From Methanolinea sp. UBA473 (GTDB taxonomy: Archaea > Halobacteriota > Methanomicrobia > Methanomicrobiales > Methanospirillaceae), in the NCBI GenBank assembly GCA_002509495.1, contig DAEV01000099.1:1-9067 (forward strand): DNA of 9,067 nt, given 5' to 3'. Positions within the stretch are counted from its first letter, which is position 1. Every line of letters begins with the position of its first letter. A program made the position numbers and the translations under genes. Positions 1 through 6,501 of the stretch are shown in pieces. The notes under the pieces were generated by a model that saw only the letters and a program-made list of their open reading frames with translations, ran no database searches and was not told the origin of the DNA.

Positions 1-85
1 CATTGATGATGGCGTTATCAATGCTGGTGATGGTCTCGAACAGGATGAGGCCGGCGATAATCAGAATTACAGAGAGGATATCCAT
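1..85 (-). CDS. TerC/DUF475-family integral membrane protein, 5' end only
   Basis: This is the first 28 codons of a gene that continues beyond the left edge of the window. Reading the minus strand from the ATG at 85-83 gives a hydrophobic first membrane segment (residues 3-16) followed by FETITSIDNAIIN. The pattern F-E-x3-S-x-D-N-A is the signature of the TerC family and of the related DUF475 proteins; E17, D23 and N24 lie in the conserved acidic/polar site inside the membrane. TerC-family proteins are polytopic membrane proteins associated with tellurite resistance and, in characterised members, with metal (manganese or calcium) efflux. No clear Shine-Dalgarno sequence precedes the ATG. The gene is divergent from the TerB-like gene at 348, which agrees with a Ter-type assignment. 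Which subfamily it belongs to, and its ion, cannot be decided from 28 residues. Confidence 0.75.
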   Translation of the reverse strand, partial: MDILSVILIIAGLILFETITSIDNAIIN

Positions 86-347
86 GCGACAGGTTCCAAT
101 AGGTTTGCATGCCCGATGAGAAAAATATTGTTACGTTACAGGGAATACCCGATGACCCGGAAAAAACATCTCTTTCCCAGGCCTCCATGATTCCTCTTTA
201 TAGAGTACCTGTTTTCCCTCCGGAAAAAAACTACGACGTTCCGGCAGCCCTTTTCCCCTATAACCCGGTGTTGACTGCTGCTGGTCTCGAAAGAGTCAAT
301 TGTGATGAGTGTCAACCAGTATAGAATATCATAAGGAGGTTTCCGAA
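86..347. other. Divergent intergenic region between the TerC-like and TerB-like genes
   Basis: These 262 bases separate two divergently transcribed genes, so promoters for both should lie here. Weak TATA-like elements are visible: an A/T-rich stretch near 120-131 that would suit the minus-strand gene with a short leader, a TTTATAG element near 198-204 that could be read on either strand, and TATAA at 259-263 on the plus strand. A 6-base inverted repeat, TTGACT at 271-276 and AGTCAA at 294-299, lies between the last of these and the TerB-like gene and could be an operator, but arms this short arise by chance. Small open frames cross the region on both strands, but none has a convincing start or protein-like composition, so I regard it as non-coding. 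Confidence 0.45.
334..341 (+). promoter_or_regulatory. Strong Shine-Dalgarno of the TerB-like gene
   Basis: AAGGAGGT lies 6 bases upstream of the ATG at 348 and is a near-perfect complement of the archaeal 16S rRNA 3' end. It fixes the start at 348 and excludes the in-frame upstream start at 309, which would read through this site. Confidence 0.85.
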
Positions 348-764
348 ATGGGATTATTTGATAAGCTTGCAGGAAGCAAAAACGTGACATTGAACCCGAA
401 ATCGGCGCTGGTTCTCTCTGCCGTCACCATGATCGCATCCGACGGTGTGATCGATGAGACCGAGCTTGGTGATCTCATAAAAATCGTCCGGGGGGACAGG
501 GATTCGGTCCAGACCGCGATGAAAGTCCTCAAGGCAAACCCGCTCTCCGAGTGCATGAACCTGATCGCGGGCTGCCTCAACGAGAAACAGAAGATCGCTG
601 CCATTGCCATCCTCGCAGATCTGGCCATGGCGGATGGGGTTCTCGCGGGCGAAGAGCAGAAAGTCCTGCAGATGTATGTGGAAAAATTCGGGATCAACGA
701 AGAGACTCTCAAGCCCATTATCGATGTCGTCGCGTTGAAAAACGATTTCTCGGTCTTTTTGTGA
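348..764 (+). CDS. TerB-like (tellurite-resistance/stress) cytoplasmic protein
   Basis: This encodes a 138-residue soluble, mostly helical protein with no signal peptide or membrane segment. Two copies of the TerB signature are visible: IASDGVIDETE (D32, E39) and AMADGVLAGEE (D96, E103). Each has the order A-x-D-G-hydrophobic with a glutamate seven residues after the aspartate, so the fold looks like an internal two-fold repeat, as expected for the all-helical TerB domain (about residues 15-135). The length matches stand-alone TerB proteins (roughly 130-150 residues). The acidic residues are thought to bind metal in this family. TerB proteins are associated with tellurite, phage and calcium-linked stress systems, and TerB is reported to associate with TerC at the membrane. 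A divergent TerC-family gene lies next to it, which supports the call. The start is set by the strong Shine-Dalgarno at 334-341. The exact function in archaea is not established. Confidence 0.8.
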   Translation: MGLFDKLAGSKNVTLNPKSALVLSAVTMIASDGVIDETELGDLIKIVRGDRDSVQTAMKVLKANPLSECMNLIAGCLNEKQKIAAIAILADLAMADGVLAGEEQKVLQMYVEKFGINEETLKPIIDVVALKNDFSVFL

Positions 765-773
765 CCAGAATCG

Positions 774-810
774 AGATTTTTCTTTTTAAAAATTTTCAGT
801 CTTTTCTCTT
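774..810 (+). terminator. U-rich terminator-like tract after the TerB-like gene
   Basis: Ten bases after the TGA the plus strand becomes strongly T-rich, with runs of five, five, four and four T (about 775-806). Archaeal RNA polymerase can terminate on such oligo-U stretches without a stable hairpin, and none is evident here. It would separate the TerB-like gene from the ThiC-family gene. Confidence 0.5.
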
Positions 811-1017
811 CCGCAGGGTGGACCGGTCCAGGACTGTCTCCTAAAGAAACCACTCGCGGTTGGGATATCATCGGTGGAATTCAATTTGCCTGCAGAAATG
901 TTTGTTTTTCTTCTTCCACTGCCAGGGACCTGACGTTTGATTCGGACTATCCCGTCGCAGCATTACAAAAATATTTCTTTTTCCCGATTCCACGAACTAC
1001 CACAGCCTGGAATTTCC
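811..1017. promoter_or_regulatory. Leader and putative promoter region of the ThiC-family gene
   Basis: The stretch up to the ATG at 1018 has no convincing gene. A TATA-like element, ACAAAAATATTTC, lies near 964-976; transcription starting about 25 bases downstream would give a leader of about 20 bases. The open frame extends upstream to a TTG at 937, but the extra residues do not look like a ThiC N-terminus. I looked for the conserved cores of a TPP riboswitch, as found before many bacterial thiC genes, and did not see them. Confidence 0.35.
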
Positions 1018-2244
1018 ATGAACTCAACACTGGAGTCCGTTAGTCAGGGAGAAGTCACTCCCTGGATTCAAAACATCGCAAAAGACGAAGGAATAGACCT
1101 GCAGACCCTCTGCGAACGGATCGCATCGGGCAGGATCGTGATCATGCGCCGGAAATCGCGGGCGATCGGGATCGGAGAGGGACTCTCCACGAAGATCAAC
1201 CTCAACCTCGGATCTTCCACCGAACGCTTCCTCCCCGAGGACGAGATAGCAAAGACAAGAATCGCTGAAAAATTCGGGGCCGACACCATCAGTGACCTGT
1301 CAATGGGGGGCGATATCAATGGGATCAGGAGACAGATCTTCAAACATACTACCCTTCCCGTCACCACGGTCCCGATCTATCAGACCGCCGCAGAGTGTGG
1401 ACTTGGTACGATGACATCCGAAGATATCCTTCGGACGATCCGCACCCAGGTCCGGCAGGGCGTGAGCTCGATCGTCCTCCACTGTGTCAATCAGCGGATG
1501 CTCGGGTGGTTGAAGAAAAGAGAACGGATAATGGGTATGGTCTCCAAGGGAGGTTCGATTACAGGCGCCCATATGAATATGAACCACTGTGAGAACCCTT
1601 TCATCGAAAATTTCGACGAGGTCCTTGAGATCGTAAAGAAACACGATATCGTACTTTCTCTCGGCAACACCGCGCGGAGCGGGTGTATTCACGACCGGCG
1701 GGACAGGGTCCAGATTGAGGAGTTACGGCAGAACCTCGAACTGGCACACCGTGCGCATGCCAAGGGGATCCAGGTGATCATCGAAGGGGCCGGCGGCCAT
1801 ATCAGGCTGGATAAAATAAGGGATTACATCCGGTATTACAAGCGCAAATCTCCTTTTCCCCTGTTTGTTGCAGGCCCCCTGCCCACGGACATTGCATTTG
1901 GGTACGATCATATTGCAGGTTGCGTGGGAGCCAGCATCGCAAGTGGGGCAGGTGCGGATTATCTCTGCGCGATCACTCCTGCCGAGCATCTCGGTTTGCC
2001 TGGACCTGCAGAGGTAAAAGACGGGCTGATTGCTTACCGTATTGCAGCGCACATCGGGGACATGCTGAAATACGGAAGGGATGAGAAAGACAGGTCCGTT
2101 GCGGAGAGACGAACGCGCCTTGACCTCGAAGGGCAGATGTGCCTCGCGCTCGATCGGGAGCGTGCGGAAGCACTCTCATCGCGGACGTCGCAGTGCACGA
2201 TGTGCGGGGATTTCTGTGCGATCAAACTGATGAGAATGCTCTGA
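1018..2244 (+). CDS. thiC: ThiC-family radical SAM enzyme (phosphomethylpyrimidine synthase or paralog)
   Basis: This encodes a 408-residue cytoplasmic protein of the short ThiC form found in anaerobes and archaea, lacking the N-terminal domain of E. coli ThiC. ThiC converts aminoimidazole ribotide to the hydroxymethylpyrimidine phosphate of thiamine, using S-adenosylmethionine and a 4Fe-4S cluster. Recognisable segments are GIGEGLSTKINLNLGSS, GADTISDLSMGGD, LPVTTVPIYQ, a VSKGGSI segment, NTARSGCIHD, GYDHI, ITPAEHLGLP and IAAHIGD. The C-terminal cluster motif is C393-x2-C396-x3-C400. The two metal histidines of the family appear to be kept, as H261 and H324. The segment around the first is E256-G-A-G-G-H, whereas canonical ThiC has E-G-P-G-H-V-P, so this may be a paralog (for example a BzaF-like or undefined type). 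The start at 1018 is chosen because homology begins soon after it; there is no good Shine-Dalgarno. The family is certain, the exact reaction less so. Confidence 0.85.
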   Translation: MNSTLESVSQGEVTPWIQNIAKDEGIDLQTLCERIASGRIVIMRRKSRAIGIGEGLSTKINLNLGSSTERFLPEDEIAKTRIAEKFGADTISDLSMGGDINGIRRQIFKHTTLPVTTVPIYQTAAECGLGTMTSEDILRTIRTQVRQGVSSIVLHCVNQRMLGWLKKRERIMGMVSKGGSITGAHMNMNHCENPFIENFDEVLEIVKKHDIVLSLGNTARSGCIHDRRDRVQIEELRQNLELAHRAHAKGIQVIIEGAGGHIRLDKIRDYIRYYKRKSPFPLFVAGPLPTDIAFGYDHIAGCVGASIASGAGADYLCAITPAEHLGLPGPAEVKDGLIAYRIAAHIGDMLKYGRDEKDRSVAERRTRLDLEGQMCLALDRERAEALSSRTSQCTMCGDFCAIKLMRML

Positions 2245-2333
2245 ACAACAAACCAACCCAGTATCCACCGGTTCTCCGCAGGTCGATCGCCAGCAAAAGA
2301 AAGAATAGTCCCAGTATCCCATACTCGTTCCAA

Positions 2334-4892
2334 ATGCTTCCCCTCCGGGATCTCCCACTGGAAACGAGGGAACATGGCCTTTCCCCGGCATCCGTTGAAG
2401 AGATGAGGAAGCGGCATGGAAAGAACGAACTTACTCCCCCCCGCCGTATCCCTCTCTGGCGGCAGTATCTGGAGAAGTTTTCTGACCCGATTATCCGGAT
2501 CCTTCTTGTTGCAGTCGTAATTTCAGCCGTTGTCGCTGCCTTCGAAGGAATGTCCCTGCTCGACACAATCGGGATCGCATTCGCGGTTCTTCTCGCAACA
2601 ACGATCTCTTTTATTACTGAATTCCGGAGCAATCGCGAATTTGATGCCCTGAATGCCATGCGGGAGGATACCGCGATCAAAGTCATCCGGAACCACCGGG
2701 CAGCGACCATTCCCATGCGGGACCTGGTTGTCGGTGACCTCGTTCTCCTTGAAGCGGGAGATGCCGTTCCCGGAGATGGCTACCTGCTCGATGCTGCCGA
2801 ATTTGAGGTCGATGAATCCACGTTCACGGGTGAGAGCGAACCCACCCAAAAGATGCCTGAGGATGTCGTCTCAAAGGGAACCTGGGTGACTTCCGGCCGG
2901 GGTCGGATGATCACTGCGGCCGTGGGCGACCATACCCGCATGGGGCAGATCGCCGCCGATCTCTCTTCGGGTGAACGCCCGGAAACACCATTGCAGGGAA
3001 AGTTAAGACGGCTTGCCAGGCTGATCAGCTGGTTCGGTTACCTGATTGCCGGACTCATTATTGCAACGCTCCTCCTGAAAGGTGCAGTCACCGGGGTATT
3101 CCTGGGCAGTCCAATGACTATTGCCCGGTATGTCCTGAACAGTTTCATGTTTGCGGTAATCATTATCGTCGTGGCGGTACCCGAAGGACTACCGGTCAGT
3201 GTTACCGTCTCCCTTGCCCTCACGATGCGAAAGATGACCCGTGCTTCCAGCCTCGTCCGCCGCCTGATCGCTTGCGAGACAGTCGGATCCGTGACCGTGA
3301 TCTGCACGGATAAAACGGGCACGCTTACGTTGAACCAGATGGAGGTCGTCGCCTCTCCCATTGAATTCCCCGAATATGAGAAGGGGGTTCCGGAGACTCC
3401 TGCGGGCTGGATCACTCTCAATGCTGCCGTCAACAGTACAGCGGAACTTGAATCCAGGACGGGCAGGATGTACACGGTCGGGAATTCGACCGAAGGCGCC
3501 CTCCTTCGCTGGCTCCATCGCGCCGGGGTCTCCTACCAGGAGATAAGGTCGGGATACCCCACCCTCACGCAGGAATTCTTTGATTCGAGAAAGAAGCATA
3601 TGTCGACGGCTGTGGAGATCGAAGGAAGGACTTTTCTCCTGGTAAAGGGCGCCCCCGAGATCCTCGCTGCCCGCTCGGATCCTCAACCGGATCTGGGCCA
3701 TATCCGGAAACTTGCCCGCAGGGCGATGCGGACACTGGCTTTTGCCCACGCAGAGGTCTCCCCCCGCCAGGTCCCCTCTCCATCGCTCGTCTGGGACGGT
3801 TATGTAGGTATCCGTGATGAGATTCGCCCGGATGTTCCTGATTCCGTCCGGACCTGCAGGGGGGCGGGAATTGCCGTCAAGATGGTGACCGGAGATTCCC
3901 TGGAGACGGGAACCGCAATTGCCCGGGAGACCGGGATACTGACGACAGGGAAGATTCTGACCGGCAGCGAATTCCGTTCCCTGCCGACAGAAGCACGGCA
4001 GGCCGCTGCCCGTGACCTGGAGGTGCTGGCCCGTTCCGAGCCCTCTGATAAACTGCTCCTCGTCCGGACTCTCCAGGAGAGGGGGGATGTGGTTGCGGTG
4101 ACCGGAGACGGCACAAACGACGCCCCGGCCCTCCGCCATGCCGATGTCGGGCTCGCGATGGGAATTGCGGGGACGGAGGTCGCAAGGGAAGCTTCCGACA
4201 TCATTCTCCTCGACGATTCGTTTCCTGCGATTAAAAACGCAGTATGGTGGGGAAGAGCACTCTATGAGAATATCCAGCGGTTTTTGATCTTCCAGCTGAC
4301 CATTAACATCTCTGCGGCCATCCTCTCGTTCATTGCCCCGGTACTCGGGTTCCCTCCTCCCTTTACGATCCTCCAGCTTCTCTGGATCAATATCGTGATG
4401 GATTCCCTCGCGGCCCTGGCTCTCTGTTCGGAAGCTCCCCATCCGGCCCTGCTGGATCGGCACCCGATTCCAAGAGACGATCCTGTAATCACACCCTATA
4501 TGAAATGGGCAATCCTGCTCACCGCGGTGAGTTACATCCTGATCGGCATGATTGCTATCGTGTTCGGGATCCCCTTCATGCGGTCCCCCCAGGAGCAGGC
4601 TACCGCCTTCTTTGCCGCATTTGTAGTAGCGCAGGTCTGGAACGGAATAAACTGCAGGGGGATCAACGGTGTCATGCCCCCTCTTTTCCGCGGCAATCCC
4701 CCCTTCTTTGCTATTATGGCTGTGATCGTGGTCATCCAGGTGCTCATCGTCCAGTACGGAGGTGCCCTGTTCAATACGGTCCCGCTGGACGCGGCCCAAT
4801 GGATATTCATTTTCCTCGTTACGTTTCCGGTGGTGCTCCTCTGGCCGGTGATACGGTGGTGTGCGAAGGGCAGGGCTCTTTCGCCAGGGTGA
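2334..4892 (+). CDS. PMCA-like calcium-transporting P-type (P2) ATPase
   Basis: This encodes an 852-residue membrane pump of normal length for prokaryotic P2 ATPases, expected to expel calcium from the cytoplasm at the cost of ATP. In order: an N-terminal cation-ATPase segment (about 6-50); M1-M2 (53-96); actuator domain with TGES at 165-168; M3-M4 with PEGLP at 283-287; phosphorylation site DKTGTLT with D326; nucleotide-binding KGAPE at 438-442; TGD at 519-521; hinge TGDGTNDAP at 590-598; then M5-M10 (about 645-845). Ion-site residues E284 (M4), N686 and D690 (M6, INIVMDSLAALAL) match the single calcium site of plasma-membrane pumps, and M5 has QLTIN (N658) instead of the acidic residue that gives SERCA its second site. 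No calmodulin-type tail is present. The frame is open upstream into the ThiC-family gene, but 2334 is the first ATG after that gene's stop. No Shine-Dalgarno is visible, so translation may be leaderless or coupled. The ion is inferred from motifs. Confidence 0.93.
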   Translation: MLPLRDLPLETREHGLSPASVEEMRKRHGKNELTPPRRIPLWRQYLEKFSDPIIRILLVAVVISAVVAAFEGMSLLDTIGIAFAVLLATTISFITEFRSNREFDALNAMREDTAIKVIRNHRAATIPMRDLVVGDLVLLEAGDAVPGDGYLLDAAEFEVDESTFTGESEPTQKMPEDVVSKGTWVTSGRGRMITAAVGDHTRMGQIAADLSSGERPETPLQGKLRRLARLISWFGYLIAGLIIATLLLKGAVTGVFLGSPMTIARYVLNSFMFAVIIIVVAVPEGLPVSVTVSLALTMRKMTRASSLVRRLIACETVGSVTVICTDKTGTLTLNQMEVVASPIEFPEYEKGVPETPAGWITLNAAVNSTAELESRTGRMYTVGNSTEGALLRWLHRAGVSYQEIRSGYPTLTQEFFDSRKKHMSTAVEIEGRTFLLVKGAPEILAARSDPQPDLGHIRKLARRAMRTLAFAHAEVSPRQVPSPSLVWDGYVGIRDEIRPDVPDSVRTCRGAGIAVKMVTGDSLETGTAIARETGILTTGKILTGSEFRSLPTEARQAAARDLEVLARSEPSDKLLLVRTLQERGDVVAVTGDGTNDAPALRHADVGLAMGIAGTEVAREASDIILLDDSFPAIKNAVWWGRALYENIQRFLIFQLTINISAAILSFIAPVLGFPPPFTILQLLWINIVMDSLAALALCSEAPHPALLDRHPIPRDDPVITPYMKWAILLTAVSYILIGMIAIVFGIPFMRSPQEQATAFFAAFVVAQVWNGINCRGINGVMPPLFRGNPPFFAIMAVIVVIQVLIVQYGGALFNTVPLDAAQWIFIFLVTFPVVLLWPVIRWCAKGRALSPG

Positions 4893-5056
4893 ATCATCCA
4901 GGCGGCCGGTTAATCAGATTAATTTCCGGGATACCACCGACCGGACAATAATGATCCTGACGTGATCCTGGTCTGTTTGCTTTCCTTGAGAACTCCTCCC
5001 TGATCCCTTTCAACCGAACACGTGCGTTTTTTTCCTTTCAGGTTGAATAGGGATGT
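4893..5056. other. Intergenic spacer between calcium ATPase and antiporter genes
   Basis: These 164 bases hold no plausible gene. A run of seven T at 5027-5033, followed by a pyrimidine-rich stretch to 5039, could act as a U-rich terminator for the ATPase transcript or form part of the antiporter leader. GGG at 5050-5052 is the only Shine-Dalgarno-like element before the antiporter ATG at 5057. I see no clear TATA element, so co-transcription with the ATPase gene remains possible. Confidence 0.35.
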
Positions 5057-6250
5057 ATGGAGAGCATCATCGCAACCCCGGAGTTCCAGGTCAGCCTCCT
5101 CCTCTTCGCCGCTCTGGGAGGATACCTGCTCGCTTCCCGGATCAACCAGTCTGCCGTGGTGGGGATCATCCTCGTAGGTCTCCTGATCGGCCCGAGCGTG
5201 CTCGGACTGGTCTCCTACAATGAATTCGTCCGGGGCCTGGCGCATCTGGGTGCGGTAGTCCTCCTCTTCGTGATTGGGTTCGAGTTCAAGCTGAAGGACA
5301 TCCTCAAACCCGCGTATGCCCTAATCGCTCTGATCGGGGTCATCATACCCTGGATAGGCGGGTACGCCACCGCCATGTGGGCGGGGATGGATTTTTCCAG
5401 CGGATTATTTATCGGGACCGCGTTGACTGCAACGAGCATCGCCATCACCGCCAATGTACTCCAGGAGATCAATAAACTCCAGACAGGGCCTGCCCGGGCG
5501 ATCATCGGGGCTGCAGTGATCGACGATATCCTTTCCCTGATCGCCCTCCCAATTACCGGGGACGTCGTGGCCGGGGCATTTTCCCCGGAAGTGATCGTCT
5601 TTATCCTCGTAAAAACCGTGGCATTCCTTGTCCTTGCCGGGATCTTCGGCTTGTTCGTGATCAACAAGCTCATCGAACGGCTGGACAAGACCCTCTTCGT
5701 CACAAAGTACCCGGAATTCATCTTCATCTTCGCCATGATGTTTGCGTTCCTGTATGCAATGATCGCGGAGCTGATGGGCCTCTCGGCGATCGTCGGGGCG
5801 TTCATCGCGGGGATCTCGTTCGAAAAAGTGAAGCTCACGAAGAGCAAGGACGTCAAAGAAGGGGCCGAATACATAAAAATCATCTTTGCCGCGATCTTCT
5901 TTGTCTCCCTCGGGGTGGTCGCCGACTTCAAGGTGCTCACCCTTGAGCTCCTTCCCTTCCTGGTCGTCCTGACCGTCGTTGCCATCATCACCAAGGTGGT
6001 GGGCTGTGCGATCCCGGCACGGGTATCCGGGATGTGTACGAAAGACGCCCTGATCGTGGGGTTCGGAATGGCCCCCCGTGGTGAAGTGGCCATGATCGTG
6101 GCCCTCATCGGGCTCGAGAGGGGCTACATCGGCCAGGAAGTGTTCGTCGCAGTCATCGTCATGAGCCTGCTGACCACGCTGATCACCCCAATCGTATACC
6201 GGAACTGGTTCTTCAAGGGGGAGTATTGCGAACCGGCCCCGGAGATCTGA
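5057..6250 (+). CDS. CPA2-family monovalent cation/proton antiporter (NapA/Kef-like, membrane domain only)
   Basis: This encodes a 397-residue, very hydrophobic protein with about 12-13 membrane segments, the size of the bare Na+/H+ exchanger domain. It would exchange sodium or potassium for protons across the cytoplasmic membrane. Diagnostic features are the N-terminal LLASRINQSAVVGIILVGLLIGP helix (given here as residues about 25-47), TALTATSIAITANVLQE, and the paired aspartates D156-D157 in GAAVIDDILSL. Two adjacent aspartates in that helix are typical of electrogenic CPA2 members such as NapA. Near the C-terminus, GMAPRGEVAMIVALIGL (R341, E343) is a second family hallmark. Unlike full-length KefB/KefC there is no RCK/TrkA-N nucleotide-binding domain; the protein ends about 20 residues after the last helix. 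The start at 5057 has a weak GGG four bases upstream. The transported ion cannot be read from the sequence. Confidence 0.9.
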   Translation: MESIIATPEFQVSLLLFAALGGYLLASRINQSAVVGIILVGLLIGPSVLGLVSYNEFVRGLAHLGAVVLLFVIGFEFKLKDILKPAYALIALIGVIIPWIGGYATAMWAGMDFSSGLFIGTALTATSIAITANVLQEINKLQTGPARAIIGAAVIDDILSLIALPITGDVVAGAFSPEVIVFILVKTVAFLVLAGIFGLFVINKLIERLDKTLFVTKYPEFIFIFAMMFAFLYAMIAELMGLSAIVGAFIAGISFEKVKLTKSKDVKEGAEYIKIIFAAIFFVSLGVVADFKVLTLELLPFLVVLTVVAIITKVVGCAIPARVSGMCTKDALIVGFGMAPRGEVAMIVALIGLERGYIGQEVFVAVIVMSLLTTLITPIVYRNWFFKGEYCEPAPEI

Positions 6251-6467
6251 CCTTTTCTACGAGTGCAAGAAAATCAGGATTCTGGAGCGGATTGCATTCA
6301 TTTTCATCTTCCGCCACGTATGTCTGCTTTCATAGGATCCGTGCAATGGTATTCGGTAAAGACTTGTGTAAACGCGACTGCAATCATACTGGGATCGGGT
6401 GGCAGGTTCACGCATTCTTCAATACAACAATTCCTGTGAAATTTGGATGAGATTGATAAATCGTAAG
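6251..6467. other. Non-coding spacer upstream of the regulator pair
   Basis: No gene is supported here. One open frame (6226-6450) begins inside the antiporter gene, has no ribosome-binding site, and encodes a serine-, phenylalanine- and histidine-rich peptide with no family resemblance. The base composition falls towards A+T in the last 50 bases, leading into the promoter at 6468. No stable hairpin or repeat stands out. Confidence 0.4.
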
Positions 6468-6475
6468 ATATAAAT
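6468..6475 (+). promoter_or_regulatory. Archaeal TATA box of the tandem regulator genes
   Basis: ATATAAAT, preceded by a purine-rich GTAAG that could serve as a BRE, is the best TATA element in the window. Its centre is about 30 bases before the ATG at 6502, so transcription starting 22-27 bases downstream would give a leaderless or nearly leaderless mRNA. An AAGGAT at 6491-6496 could act as a weak Shine-Dalgarno if the leader is slightly longer. Confidence 0.6.
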
Positions 6476-6501
6476 CAGGTTATTTATTAAAAAGGATTGG
6501 T

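Noticed and set aside
109..324. Plus-strand open frame of 71 codons upstream of the TerB-like gene
   Set aside because: No ribosome-binding site precedes it, the peptide has no recognisable pattern, and it lies where divergent promoters are needed.
329..871. Minus-strand open frame of 180 codons over the TerB-like gene
   Set aside because: The plus-strand gene has a perfect Shine-Dalgarno and two TerB motifs; the antisense frame has neither a good start nor a domain.
937..1017. N-terminal extension of the ThiC-family protein from a TTG
   Set aside because: The added 27 residues do not resemble a ThiC N-terminus, there is no Shine-Dalgarno, and a TATA-like element lies inside the stretch.
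765..1017. TPP riboswitch before the ThiC-family gene
   Set aside because: The conserved thi-box cores (CUGAGA and the ACCUGA-type segment) are not present on the plus strand.
3189..4799. Long minus-strand open frame of 536 codons inside the calcium ATPase gene
   Set aside because: It is antisense to a gene with every catalytic motif intact, is rich in arginine, glycine and aspartate as expected of a shadow frame in GC-rich DNA, and has no recognisable domain.
5215..6108. Minus-strand open frame of 297 codons inside the antiporter gene
   Set aside because: Its composition (many serine, threonine, arginine, isoleucine) is what results from reading a membrane-protein gene backwards; there is no ribosome-binding site or family resemblance.
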